Below, in pieces: positions 8,370 to 16,816 of a stretch of 64,000 nt of DNA. Each line of letters opens with the position of its first letter. Positions within the stretch are counted from its first letter, which is position 1. Source of the DNA: Neobacillus kokaensis (GTDB taxonomy: Bacteria > Bacillota > Bacilli > Bacillales > Cytobacillaceae); contig NZ_BNDS01000014.1 of NCBI RefSeq assembly GCF_014656545.1, forward strand, positions 62,001 through 126,000, in the 5' to 3' direction. The position numbers were made by a program, and so were the translations under genes. Under the pieces are notes generated by a model. It saw only the letters and a program-made list of their open reading frames with translations. It was not told where the DNA came from and did no database searches.

Positions 8370-9077
8370 TTATTTTCGGAATAGGGAGGAAAGCCATCCC
8401 CGTTTTTCTTTAGGCTTTTGTATCGCTTCTTCCAATCGTTTATTAAATTCATTTTGTGAACTCCATTCTTTTTTCTGTTCGTCCCGCATATTTTGTATTT
8501 CCTTTTGTAAGAGTTCACTTTTTTGTTTTTCTAGCTGCAACAATGTTTCGTAGTTGGTATTTTGCTGTTCTGCTAATTTTTCAATTTTAGTGTTCGTTTT
8601 TTTTGCTGAATTTCCAATAGTGGCACTTATAACATGATGATCCTGCTGGAGTCGGGAAACGGTTGTTTTAAGCTGTGCCATATCGTTTGTCAGTCTGTCA
8701 TTCATTTCTCGTGTAACTGCGAGTTCATTGACTAAAAACATTAAGGCCTCTTTTAATTGACTCGAATCATAAGGTAAATTTTCATATGTACCGGGTATCG
8801 CAATCTCTATTTCATTGGATTCTTCTAATCTTTCCTTTTGCTGATACACAAGGTCTTTAGCCATATCGTCCAGCGGCTTGTCCGTATCGCGTAACGCTAT
8901 AAGCGCTTTGATGTCTGACTGAACAAAGATACGGCGATCACCATCTTTCAAAAACTCATATCCATTCCGCTCTAAGATTTGGCCATACTTCCGTACAGTG
9001 GGAGTTGCAATACCTACTTCTTCAGCCACTTCCTTAGTAGAGAAAGCTTGTTCATTTGGTTTTATATCGCTTCGCAT
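8370..9077 (-). CDS. DUF3967-type protein: MerR-like HTH, coiled coil, basic C-terminus
   Basis: A 235-residue protein with a MerR/excisionase-like helix-turn-helix at 12-70 (AFSTKEVAEEVGIATPTVRK, then YEFLKDGDRRIF). A long coiled coil runs over about 110-215 (heptads around QLKTTVSRLQQDH and KIEKLAEQQN), and the C-terminus is short and aromatic-basic (KRGWLSSLFRK), as in the DUF3967 family of Bacillus plasmids and chromosomes. The layout recalls RacA-like DNA-anchoring proteins, so it may be a regulator or a DNA-segregation/bridging protein. A strong AAAAGGAGG site decides the start. Palindromes lie 56 bp upstream and downstream of the gene, and a degenerate one lies inside it (8885-8901). 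Two dead paralogues are nearby. Confidence 0.8.
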   Translation of the reverse strand: MRSDIKPNEQAFSTKEVAEEVGIATPTVRKYGQILERNGYEFLKDGDRRIFVQSDIKALIALRDTDKPLDDMAKDLVYQQKERLEESNEIEIAIPGTYENLPYDSSQLKEALMFLVNELAVTREMNDRLTNDMAQLKTTVSRLQQDHHVISATIGNSAKKTNTKIEKLAEQQNTNYETLLQLEKQKSELLQKEIQNMRDEQKKEWSSQNEFNKRLEEAIQKPKEKRGWLSSLFRK

Positions 9078-9132
9078 ATCGAACCTCCTTTTCTATTACT
9101 ATGAAGGTTTTTAGAATGATTTGCAAGGGTCA

Positions 9133-9147
9133 TATCGCCCAGCGATA
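9133..9147. promoter_or_regulatory. 15-bp palindrome upstream of the intact DUF3967 gene
   Basis: TATCGCCCAGCGATA, 56 bp upstream of the ATG and directly upstream of a TTGCAA -35-like box on the minus strand. Its conserved position in all three copies argues for a functional operator or anchoring site. Confidence 0.7.
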
Positions 9148-9282
9148 CGCAGGCATCCTTCAATCCTTAATTAAGAAAAACAATTTAGCATAAACTTGTG
9201 TTTAATAGAAACTCCTTACCGCCTAATCTTTCACCAATTACTATAGTTGTTATCACAGAAATGCATTCCTCTTTCTCCTTTA

Positions 9283-9333
9283 CTATAAAAAAGAAGATAC
9301 CCCCTAAGTTGCTTAACCTATGGGTATCCTCTT
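9283..9333 (-). terminator. Terminator of the hydantoinase operon
   Basis: On the minus strand AGGATACCC pairs with GGGTATCTT around a 20-base loop, followed by CTTTTTTAT. It lies about 130 bp past the last gene of the minus-strand operon. Confidence 0.6.
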
Positions 9334-9459
9334 GCTTAGTAAAGAAAGATATTCGGTCATTCTCTATTTCCTGTATGGATTAACTTAGTGGTTTTCCCTA
9401 TTAAAATAAGTTGTTTATAGGACTTTTACAAAACGAAGCTAATGATGATACCGTTAAAT

Positions 9460-11010
9460 CTATTCCATTCTTCCGACAACTTTTACTCTTAATCTCGTTG
9501 CGTTTTCTGGATGATAAGCAAGTGGAGTTTCTTCCACTTCAACTAATTCAATCGTATTAGCAGCCGCTCCAGCTAATACAGCTTGTTTCACTGCCTTTGC
9601 TTGTGCGTCTTTCAATGATTCCTCGCGTGGTTCTCTAGAATAGATATAGATTTGCTCATATTGCCCGCTGATTTGAGCAATGGATGCACCAATCGCATTT
9701 GCTACATCACCATTCTCAGCTTGAATAATATTGGAGACCCCTTGAATAGAGTCTGGAATAATAATACTGCCCCCGCCTACTAAAACCAGTTGAACATCTT
9801 CTGAGGATGTCTTCATTTTATCAATAGCCTGTTCAATTAGTGATGATATTTTTAATTGAACGTCTTTGGCGAACTCTTCATCAATATGTTCTACTAAACT
9901 CTTATCACCCACATCAGCCAAGCCAAGACGAACAGCGATGTCCGTTGTAGTGAGTGTATTACCGCCAAAGACAAGTGCTTCTTCACCAATCTTGTATCCT
10001 ACGCTATCAGGACCCACAGTAATTGTGCCATTGTCTACACGAACAATACTTCCTCCACCTAGTCCAACAGAAATTATGTCCGGCATTCTAAAATTGGTTC
10101 GGATATCACCTACCTCAACCGCTACAGAAGACTCTCTTGGAAACCCATCTTGTAATACCCCGATATCGGATGTGGTACCGCCAACATCAAGGACCATCGT
10201 ATTTTTAATCTGTGCTAAATATGAAGCACCTCGTATACTATTTGTTGGTCCGCATGCAATGGTTAATATAGGGAAATGTTTAGCATATTCGACCGACATT
10301 AATGTTCCGTCATTCTGGCATAAATACACTTCTACATTAGTAATTCCCTCTTCTTCCAATGCATGTACAAACCCTTCGGTTGTCGTTTTTATTACCTTGC
10401 ATAATGCCGCATTTAAAATCGTTGCATTTTCACGTTCAATTAAACCTACAGAACCAATCTGCGAAGAGCAAGAAACAGGAAATTCTTCTCCATATACTTC
10501 ATGTATAAGATCTCGAACTCTGAGTTCTTGATCATTCTTGATGGAGGAAAAAACCCCAACAATCGCTATTGATTCCACTTTCTCCTGCCATTCCTCCAAA
10601 TGTGCTTTAATCTCACCCTCATCAAGTTCGCTCAGTAATTGACCATCGTATTCATAACCGCCATGAACTAAGCAATAGTTCCCTGAAAGGTTTTCAACCA
10701 TATCTTTTGGCCAGGCAGTATATGGAAGGACAGAGGCAGTTGCAGGATATCCTAAACGAATTACACCGACCTTGGCTAATTTTTTACGTTCTACAATAGC
10801 GTTTGTACACTGCGTAGTCCCTAACATGGCATGGGTAATTTTGGACTTATCAATGTTTACTTCTTTTAATAAATTACGTAAAGCTGTTTCAATACCCGTT
10901 TTAATATCTAAACTTGTTGGAGATTTTACACTATGAATTAAATGATGATTTTGATCTAAAATTATAGCATCTGTATTTGTGCCGCCAACGTCAATTCCAA
11001 TTCTATACAT
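9460..11010 (-). CDS. Hydantoinase/oxoprolinase family protein (HyuA-like)
   Basis: An ATP-dependent hydantoinase/5-oxoprolinase-type hydrolase of 516 residues, with the ASKHA-like phosphate-binding motifs IGIDVGGTNTDAIILD at the N-terminus and LDVGGTTSDIGVL in the middle. I start it at the ATG at 11008-11010: it opens on the family's usual MYRIGIDVGG, has AAAGGTGG upstream, and overlaps the end of the DUF917 gene by 8 bp. A longer frame exists but adds non-family residues. Members of this subfamily are regularly paired with DUF917 proteins. The substrate (a hydantoin or related cyclic ureide or thiohydantoin) cannot be named from sequence. Confidence 0.88.
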   Translation of the reverse strand: MYRIGIDVGGTNTDAIILDQNHHLIHSVKSPTSLDIKTGIETALRNLLKEVNIDKSKITHAMLGTTQCTNAIVERKKLAKVGVIRLGYPATASVLPYTAWPKDMVENLSGNYCLVHGGYEYDGQLLSELDEGEIKAHLEEWQEKVESIAIVGVFSSIKNDQELRVRDLIHEVYGEEFPVSCSSQIGSVGLIERENATILNAALCKVIKTTTEGFVHALEEEGITNVEVYLCQNDGTLMSVEYAKHFPILTIACGPTNSIRGASYLAQIKNTMVLDVGGTTSDIGVLQDGFPRESSVAVEVGDIRTNFRMPDIISVGLGGGSIVRVDNGTITVGPDSVGYKIGEEALVFGGNTLTTTDIAVRLGLADVGDKSLVEHIDEEFAKDVQLKISSLIEQAIDKMKTSSEDVQLVLVGGGSIIIPDSIQGVSNIIQAENGDVANAIGASIAQISGQYEQIYIYSREPREESLKDAQAKAVKQAVLAGAAANTIELVEVEETPLAYHPENATRLRVKVVGRME

Positions 11011-12106
11011 GTTCGATAACCACCTTTTCAACCAAGTCCTCAATTGGAACATAATCATAATCATAGCCAAAATATTTCGGACCTGCTGTTTCAATCCCCT
11101 TTGCTGTTCTCCATTTTTGATGAGCTGGTAATCCAATCACACGTACACGTTTTCCATATTTTAAACTTTCAGTTGTAACAGGTAATAGCGTTTCATAATC
11201 CACTAGACAAATTAAATCCGGAGTCATAGCTACCACTTGATCATTTTTTTCTGCAATTAGATTTTCATTTTGAAAATGCACCTTCATATTTTCGTTTTTA
11301 TTCACATCAATTCCTTCGAGATCCATTTTCCCAAGGTTAAAGCCACCCTTGGTCTCTCGAATAACATCCACAATTTTACCTTGGAACAATTGATAGCCAG
11401 AAACCAGTTTTAACAATTCTTGAAGTTTTTCTTTTGACTCTCTGCGTTTTGAGGAAATAATTTCACCAATCTTTTCAGAAAGCGTAATGATATGATGAAC
11501 TCCACTCTTTTTGATTTGAGCACCAGTCGTTGGATACAAACTAACCAATGAACTGGCTCCCATTTCAACAGTTGCTGCACGAGCTATACGTTCTGTCCAT
11601 TTATTATTAATTGTTTCAAAAATCCCTATATTTCCTTTTTCATCTGTTATCGCCATTGGTGTAGCTGAGATCCCATCTAAGTGAAATGTTACCATTTGCA
11701 ATTCTGGGAATGCTCTTCCCATACCATCACAATCAATTAGCGGTAAACCAAGCTGTGCTGCCACTACAATTGGAACCATGGAATTCACTCCGCCTGCTTC
11801 CATGGGATACGTTCCTGCAATTTTCTCTTTTCCTAAATACTTAGCGAGCTTTTGAAAAACCTTAACAAACTCGTCCCCTTTTGGGAATTTCTCCACTAAA
11901 ACAGATGGCGCTCCCATCATTGCTGCGGGAATAAAAAATTCTTCATCTTCAATTTCATCTACAGAAAATAACCGTACAGGTCCATTTTTTTCAATTGCAG
12001 AAAGCGCCATTAATTTCCCTATATAAGGATCTCCTCCTCCGCCTGTACCTAAAAATGCAGCACCAACGGCGATATTTTCAATAGCTTCTTTATCTAAATA
12101 TCTCAT
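11003..12106 (-). CDS. DUF917 / S-methyl-thiohydantoin desulfurase-domain protein
   Basis: A 367-residue DUF917 protein. The diagnostic N-terminal motif is clear (VGAAFLGTGGGGDPYIGKL), as are the PMEAGGVNSMVPIVVAAQLG and PLIDCDGMGRAFPELQM segments. The Pfam family has been renamed after S-methyl-thiohydantoin desulfurase; most members are uncharacterised partners of hydantoinases. The gene overlaps the upstream permease by 4 bp (ATGA) and the downstream hydantoinase by 8 bp, so the three are tightly co-translated. A role in opening or desulfurising a hydantoin-like ring before HyuA acts is an inference. Confidence 0.85.
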   Translation of the reverse strand: MRYLDKEAIENIAVGAAFLGTGGGGDPYIGKLMALSAIEKNGPVRLFSVDEIEDEEFFIPAAMMGAPSVLVEKFPKGDEFVKVFQKLAKYLGKEKIAGTYPMEAGGVNSMVPIVVAAQLGLPLIDCDGMGRAFPELQMVTFHLDGISATPMAITDEKGNIGIFETINNKWTERIARAATVEMGASSLVSLYPTTGAQIKKSGVHHIITLSEKIGEIISSKRRESKEKLQELLKLVSGYQLFQGKIVDVIRETKGGFNLGKMDLEGIDVNKNENMKVHFQNENLIAEKNDQVVAMTPDLICLVDYETLLPVTTESLKYGKRVRVIGLPAHQKWRTAKGIETAGPKYFGYDYDYVPIEDLVEKVVIEHV

Positions 12107-13371
12107 TTATTTTCCTCCAATATAGCTGTTTTTTGAGCAGTAAAATGTTGTCCAACATAGTAAATAACAAATGAAATGACTATCCCAATCAATGGCTGAT
12201 TAGATATTTGCGGCAAACTTGGAAATAAAGATAACACAACGGGAAGACTGGCAATGACTGCTCCAACCAGCCAAGAAAAAACCCCTAAACGATTTATGCC
12301 TTCTATTTCTTTCCAACAATGTTTATTGCCTTTATTCATCACCCAATAAGAAGCAATCATGACACCGGCTACTGGCGGAATCATCGCAGAAAGGATAGAC
12401 ATAATAGGTGTGAAGTAATTTAATATGCCTACTACAGCCAACACGGTCCCAATTGTTCCAGCAATACCGACTGCTAACTTTTCCTTTTCTTTGGAGGTGT
12501 TAAAAACATTAATCAATGCAAAGCCACCCGAAATGGCATTTACCAGATTTGTTTTCCATGTAGCTAAAATTAATGCGACACCACCAATAAATGGAGTTGC
12601 GATTCTTAAAAAGACAGCTGTGATATCACTTGTTTGATAGGCGATCGTTAAAACAGCTCCTACTCCAATCATTAGCACTCCAGCTGGAATAATTCCAAAG
12701 ATTGCTGCTTTTATAACATCCGAACGTTTTTTTGAGAATTGAGAATAATCACCTGCAATCACCGCACCTAATGCAAAGGAACCAATCGTTACGGCCAGCC
12801 CATCCATAAAACTCATATTCCCTTTTGGTTTGTAATCCTGAATTACCTGTAATTGCTCTCCTGTCAAAGTGTGAACCAAACCATACACACAAATGACAAC
12901 TAATAAAGGTACGGCAATATAACTTAATACTCTTAGTACTTTTATTCCGTAAATAGCCGATATTACCATCACCATCCCACTAAAGAAAGAGGCTAATGGA
13001 ACTGGCACACTAATATTAAATGCAGCTAACAAACTAGCTAACGCAGCCCCGCAAACATTGGCTTGGATTCCAAACCAGCCTAAGCAGGCAATTGCCAAAA
13101 TAATGGATATTATGGTCCGTGACCCTTTCTTACCAAAAACTTGGCCAGCGACTTGAACGGCTGGCTTACCTAAATCACTGCTTTGAATCCCTTGCAGAAT
13201 CATGAGCAGGACTACGATTGAATATCCAACAAACGTTGCTAATAATGCTTTTGGTAGGCTCATGCCACTTATCAGTGCATTTCCTACTAAAAGGCTTGGT
13301 ATGCAAACCAGCGCCCCAGCCCAGATAATTCCTAGACTAAACCATGACTGATATTTTCGATCACTTCCCAT
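12103..13371 (-). CDS. NCS1-family cytosine/purine/hydantoin-type permease (CodB-like)
   Basis: A 422-residue membrane protein with about 12 hydrophobic helices and CodB-like features (SGMSLPKALLATFVGYS near the N-terminus, FGIQANVCGAAL in TM3). NCS1 carriers import nucleobases, allantoin, hydantoins and similar rings with H+ or Na+. It is the first gene of the permease-DUF917-hydantoinase operon, so it should supply the substrate. The ATG at 13371 has an excellent CAGGAGGG site. A TATAAT on the minus strand at 13411-13416 is a probable -10. Confidence 0.88.
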   Translation of the reverse strand: MGSDRKYQSWFSLGIIWAGALVCIPSLLVGNALISGMSLPKALLATFVGYSIVVLLMILQGIQSSDLGKPAVQVAGQVFGKKGSRTIISIILAIACLGWFGIQANVCGAALASLLAAFNISVPVPLASFFSGMVMVISAIYGIKVLRVLSYIAVPLLVVICVYGLVHTLTGEQLQVIQDYKPKGNMSFMDGLAVTIGSFALGAVIAGDYSQFSKKRSDVIKAAIFGIIPAGVLMIGVGAVLTIAYQTSDITAVFLRIATPFIGGVALILATWKTNLVNAISGGFALINVFNTSKEKEKLAVGIAGTIGTVLAVVGILNYFTPIMSILSAMIPPVAGVMIASYWVMNKGNKHCWKEIEGINRLGVFSWLVGAVIASLPVVLSLFPSLPQISNQPLIGIVISFVIYYVGQHFTAQKTAILEENK

Positions 13372-13450
13372 ATCGTCCCTCCTGTGTTTCTTAATAAATT
13401 GATTTTTCTTATTATAAAAGAAAAATAGAGGAGAGTCTTTTTCGAAAATG

Positions 13451-13494
13451 AAAAAAAAATCCGACTTTTTGTTGTTTTTGACAAAAAGTCGGAT
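13451..13494 (-). terminator. Strong rho-independent terminator of the PucR-type gene
   Basis: A perfect 14-bp stem, ATCCGACTTTTTGT and its reverse complement (13459-13472 / 13481-13494), with an 8-base loop and nine T on the minus strand right after the PucR stop. It separates the regulator from the permease operon. Confidence 0.9.
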
Positions 13495-13498
13495 AAAT

Positions 13499-15103
13499 TT
13501 ATCGATTAATTAATCGATAGATCATACAGGCTATATAAACATCGTAAAACTCGGAATAAACGGTTACGTCATATCCAATTAGTTCACTAATCTTTTTGAT
13601 TCGATACTTAACCGTATTTTTGTGAATAAATAGCAGTTTTGCACAATTGTCAAAATCGCCATTTGCATCCAGAAGGAAGGTCATCAATGTCCTCAAAGAT
13701 TCTTGGTCATTCCGAATAGGAGCAATGACTGACAAACTTTCTTCAATTGTTTCTTCCCCTTGCTTACTTAAATCCACGGCTCGCTTCATGGATCGGATTT
13801 CCGCTGCTGTAAACAATTTACGCATTTGATAAACTGTATGAACTTTCTTTCCTACATTATTTACTAACTGATACATACGACGAACATCTAGCGTATTTCT
13901 CATTTTCGGACAATAAACAATTTCCGAAATTTGCGAGAAGTAATTTGTTGTTTCGATAAACTCCCTAGCAATTTCAAACTCATGGTATTTATAGGAGTAA
14001 TCGCCTAACAGTACGATAGTACAATGATCGATCGTTTGAATGACCGCAGTTTTATAATATTTTGAAAGCTGCTCTGCCAATTCTTCTCTAATTTTCTTTT
14101 CATCTGACAAATCCTTAATATAAACTAGCCACATCATTTCGATTGCAGAAACATCAATATGAAGCAGATTGGCTAATCTTCGCATCTTTTCACTTTCATC
14201 ATTCACAATCGCTTTGACTAAAGCATATTCACTAACTTCCGCATGTTTGTCTCCCCATAGATTTATAGCCACTTGTACCACTTCGCTAGTTTTTTCGATG
14301 GTCTTAGCCGGTAATTTCATATTCTCTTTAATCAGAAAGAGATAAAGGATCTCTCCATTTTTTTGGTGAATACTTTTATATTCAACAAAACAGGGTATAT
14401 GATTGATTTCCAATTTCTCTTTTTTCTCTTTGCCATTCGTAATATAGGGCGAAAATTCTTGGATTACTTTCAAGACATCTAAAGATGAATTTCGCGGCCA
14501 CATTACTTGGTTCATAATATCAAAATTGGCATTTGTGATCAGGATATTAACTTTCAAGCGATCAGATAAAAATTTAAGTGTAATTTCCACACTCCGTAAA
14601 TGTTCTGGAAGCAAAGAAACCTTTTCAAGAGATTCATTAACAAAATTCTCATTAACAGCCTGATTACTCACAATCGCTTCCATTACTTCATAAATTACTT
14701 CATTATAACGAAGGGAATAATCGTTTTTTGGCATACAAATAATAATAAAACCTTGAGAGTCTGCTAAGCGGAGCACCTCTTCTGGTATCTCTGGCAAGAT
14801 AATTCCCACATAATATAAAATAAGACCTAATTCCCCTAGATCATGTAAATGTTGAATAGCTGTACATTGTTTTTCCACACTATCTTTAATGGAATACAAG
14901 GAGCTTATGACAAGTTCTTCGGCATACCATTCTTCTTGAACAGTTTGGATGCTCTGGGAGAAAAAATCTACATTCGAAACTTCTAATACCGATAAAGAGG
15001 AGACCGTTCGATTCAAGTTATCTTTTCCGGCTAACACCTCTGCACCTCTAAATGATGGCAATTGCAGTAAATCTTTTACTGTTACCCCATTTTCAATCAC
15101 CAC
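13499..15103 (-). CDS. PucR family transcriptional regulator
   Basis: A 534-residue regulator with the N-terminal PucR domain (opening MVIENGVTVKDLLQL, then SFRGAEVLAG), a middle sensory region and a C-terminal PucR-type helix-turn-helix (CAKLLFIHKNTVKYRIKKIS). PucR proteins control purine/ureide and related catabolic genes, often as activators. It lies directly upstream of, and in the same direction as, the NCS1-DUF917-hydantoinase operon but has its own strong terminator, so it is probably the pathway-specific regulator made from a separate transcript. Confidence 0.9.
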   Translation of the reverse strand: MVIENGVTVKDLLQLPSFRGAEVLAGKDNLNRTVSSLSVLEVSNVDFFSQSIQTVQEEWYAEELVISSLYSIKDSVEKQCTAIQHLHDLGELGLILYYVGIILPEIPEEVLRLADSQGFIIICMPKNDYSLRYNEVIYEVMEAIVSNQAVNENFVNESLEKVSLLPEHLRSVEITLKFLSDRLKVNILITNANFDIMNQVMWPRNSSLDVLKVIQEFSPYITNGKEKKEKLEINHIPCFVEYKSIHQKNGEILYLFLIKENMKLPAKTIEKTSEVVQVAINLWGDKHAEVSEYALVKAIVNDESEKMRRLANLLHIDVSAIEMMWLVYIKDLSDEKKIREELAEQLSKYYKTAVIQTIDHCTIVLLGDYSYKYHEFEIAREFIETTNYFSQISEIVYCPKMRNTLDVRRMYQLVNNVGKKVHTVYQMRKLFTAAEIRSMKRAVDLSKQGEETIEESLSVIAPIRNDQESLRTLMTFLLDANGDFDNCAKLLFIHKNTVKYRIKKISELIGYDVTVYSEFYDVYIACMIYRLINR

Positions 15104-15300
15104 TTTTTCTCAATTATTTTGGCTAACAGTTTGCTTAATTTTAATTATATCCTAACGGGACATAGAATTATGGTTAGAAATTAACATATTTTAGATACCG
15201 TCATTGCAAGCGAGAAAAGTCCATTATTAAGAATATTATTAGAGGCAGCTCCCCCTAGCTCATGATCCTATTTTCTGTATCATTGTTTTATGTGCCTATT

Positions 15301-15332
15301 TTAAAAAAACCTAACACTTTTAGTGTTAGGTT
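15301..15332 (-). terminator. Rho-independent terminator of the HELGH protein gene
   Basis: AACCTAACACT / AGTGTTAGGTT stem with a short loop and TTTTTTT on the minus strand, 44 bp past the stop at 15376. Confidence 0.85.
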
Positions 15333-15375
15333 CAGACAGCAAACGTTCAATGTGATCGTCTTTTGTTTATTCTCA

Positions 15376-15933
15376 TTAAGCACTTTGCTCGGTTTGTTCC
15401 GCTAAAAGCTGGTTATATAGCTGTAAATCATTCTCATATAAATTCAAATAAGTCGACATTCCTAGATTCTTCACTTTTTCAAAGCTTTCCCAATCAACAA
15501 TACCATATTCCATATTTAACTTTTGAGCATTCACCCAAGCAGTTTCTTCAAAAACAATATTCATTTGATGCTCTTCGATAAGCATCGCAAGAAGAGTGTA
15601 ATCACTGTAACGTTCGTATATTGTATGGTTTTTTTTCATTTCGTGATATTCAATAGTTTTTGTCATTGACTCCATTAAAGCTTTCCGGTCTAACACATGC
15701 CCTAACTCATGAAGTGTAAAAGCTTTAATATACGTTTCGAGTGATACTAGAGACTGCATTTCCTTTAGGGCTTCTTCTATACGATCAACATCATAACCTA
15801 TATAATCAAGGATAAAATTATAGCTCATATTCACACCGGTAAGTGTTCGCTTCAGTTCAATGTCTAATCCAACATTTGTCATCGTTGACTGTATCAATTC
15901 CTCAATCAACTTTATTCTATTTTGCTGGTTCAA
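15376..15933 (-). CDS. Small putative zinc metalloprotease-like protein (HELGH)
   Basis: A 185-residue soluble protein with no signal peptide or membrane segment. It has a clear zincin motif, TLHELGHVLDRKAL, around residue 77, and a downstream acidic segment (LIEEHQMNIVFEETAW) that could give the third zinc ligand in gluzincin style. I do not recognise the family. It is a single gene with its own terminator, preceded by AAGGGGAAAAATTG, which supports the ATG at 15933. The protease assignment rests on the HExxH motif and its helical context; it could also be a non-proteolytic zinc protein. Confidence 0.65.
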   Translation of the reverse strand: MNQQNRIKLIEELIQSTMTNVGLDIELKRTLTGVNMSYNFILDYIGYDVDRIEEALKEMQSLVSLETYIKAFTLHELGHVLDRKALMESMTKTIEYHEMKKNHTIYERYSDYTLLAMLIEEHQMNIVFEETAWVNAQKLNMEYGIVDWESFEKVKNLGMSTYLNLYENDLQLYNQLLAEQTEQSA

Positions 15934-16099
15934 TTTTTCCCCTTACTTTCTAAATTAATTTATCTTTTGGGATCATAATATGTTACTTATTAAATTATTA
16001 TTCCAAATACAGGAGATGGAAATTCTCCCAACTATAGAATATATCAAGATAAATTTGTTTTCAACAGGGAATAATATGTACTAACATTTAAAATTTATC

Positions 16100-16146
16100 A
16101 AAAAAAAAGCTGGTGAAAAACGAAATGTTTTTCACCAGCTTTTTGC
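16100..16146 (-). terminator. Bidirectional rho-independent terminator
   Basis: AAAAGCTGGTGAAAAA pairs perfectly with TTTTTCACCAGCTTTT around a 7-base loop, with A/T runs on both sides. It lies about 60 bp past the gsiB stop. Confidence 0.88.
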
Positions 16147-16207
16147 TATATTAGGGACCTTTCAACAGGCCAGCTCGTATTTAATTTCAATAAATGTTTT
16201 TTAAGAT

Positions 16208-16627
16208 TTAATCGTTATCACGTTTTCTGGCACGAGCCTCGCCGCCTTTACGGCCTGCTTCTTCTCTGCTCATTTTGCCATCACGATCGTCGTCGCGTTG
16301 GTTAGCGCGCGCTTCGCCGCCCTTTTGTCCAATTTCCTCGTAAAATTCTCTGTCATGATTTTTTGAAGTTGCTTCGCCGCCTTTGCGACCAATCTCCTCA
16401 TAAAAATCTCTGTCATGGTTTTCTGCCGTCGTTTCTCCGCCTTTGCGGCCGATTTCCTCATAAAACTCTCTGCCGTGGGATTCTGCCGTAGCTTCTCCGC
16501 CTTTGCGGCCGATTTCCTCATAAAACTCTCTGCCATGGGTTTCTGCCGTAGCTTCTCCGCCTTTGCGGCCTGCTTCCTCGACAGTCATCTTTCCGTCATC
16601 ATGATTATTTCGTTTTTTGTCAGCCAT
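16208..16627 (-). CDS. gsiB: General stress protein GsiB-like (KGG-repeat, hydrophilin type)
   Basis: A 139-residue, extremely hydrophilic protein made of about five near-identical 20-residue units of the form GRKGGEATAE..GREFYEEI, as in Bacillus subtilis GsiB, which resembles plant LEA proteins. The role is probably protection against desiccation and glucose/oxygen-starvation stress in the cytoplasm; that is family knowledge. The start follows GGAGGGAT. A SigB-type promoter lies 47-71 bp upstream, consistent with general stress control. The repeat units are so alike at DNA level (60-bp period) that copy number could change by slippage. Confidence 0.93.
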   Translation of the reverse strand: MADKKRNNHDDGKMTVEEAGRKGGEATAETHGREFYEEIGRKGGEATAESHGREFYEEIGRKGGETTAENHDRDFYEEIGRKGGEATSKNHDREFYEEIGQKGGEARANQRDDDRDGKMSREEAGRKGGEARARKRDND

Positions 16628-16673
16628 TTAAAATCCCTCCATTTTTTTACTTAATTTCGACTACACTCTTTAT

Positions 16674-16698
16674 ATTCCCACCTTCTATTAAATTAAAC
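16674..16698 (-). promoter_or_regulatory. SigB-type promoter of gsiB
   Basis: The minus strand reads GTTTAA, 13-14 bases, then GGGAAT, a close match to the SigB consensus GTTTAA-N12-14-GGGTAT. It lies 47 bp upstream of gsiB, a classic SigB-regulon member. Confidence 0.75.
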
Positions 16699-16816
16699 AC
16701 CTTTTTTCTATTACTCTTTGAATTTCTAAAAAAAATGATAGACCTGTCTGCTTTGTTTCCCTGCTGCAAATAGCGGGAATATACAAATAAATAAGTTACA
16801 ACAGGTGGTTGATATT

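Noticed and set aside
872..9147. Possible CRISPR-like repeat array of TATCGC elements
   Set aside because: The elements are 15-bp palindromes scattered over 8 kb at gene-linked positions, without regular spacers or cas genes.
9198..9383. 61-codon plus-strand frame
   Set aside because: It runs through the operon terminator hairpin and has no ribosome site or recognisable domain.
9866..10531. 221-codon open frame on the plus strand
   Set aside because: It lies wholly antisense to the clear hydantoinase gene, has no ribosome site and encodes a low-complexity Ser/Pro/Thr-rich product typical of a shadow frame.
16208..16627. 60-bp DNA repeats suggesting a CRISPR or minisatellite
   Set aside because: The repeats are in frame and encode the KGG units of GsiB.
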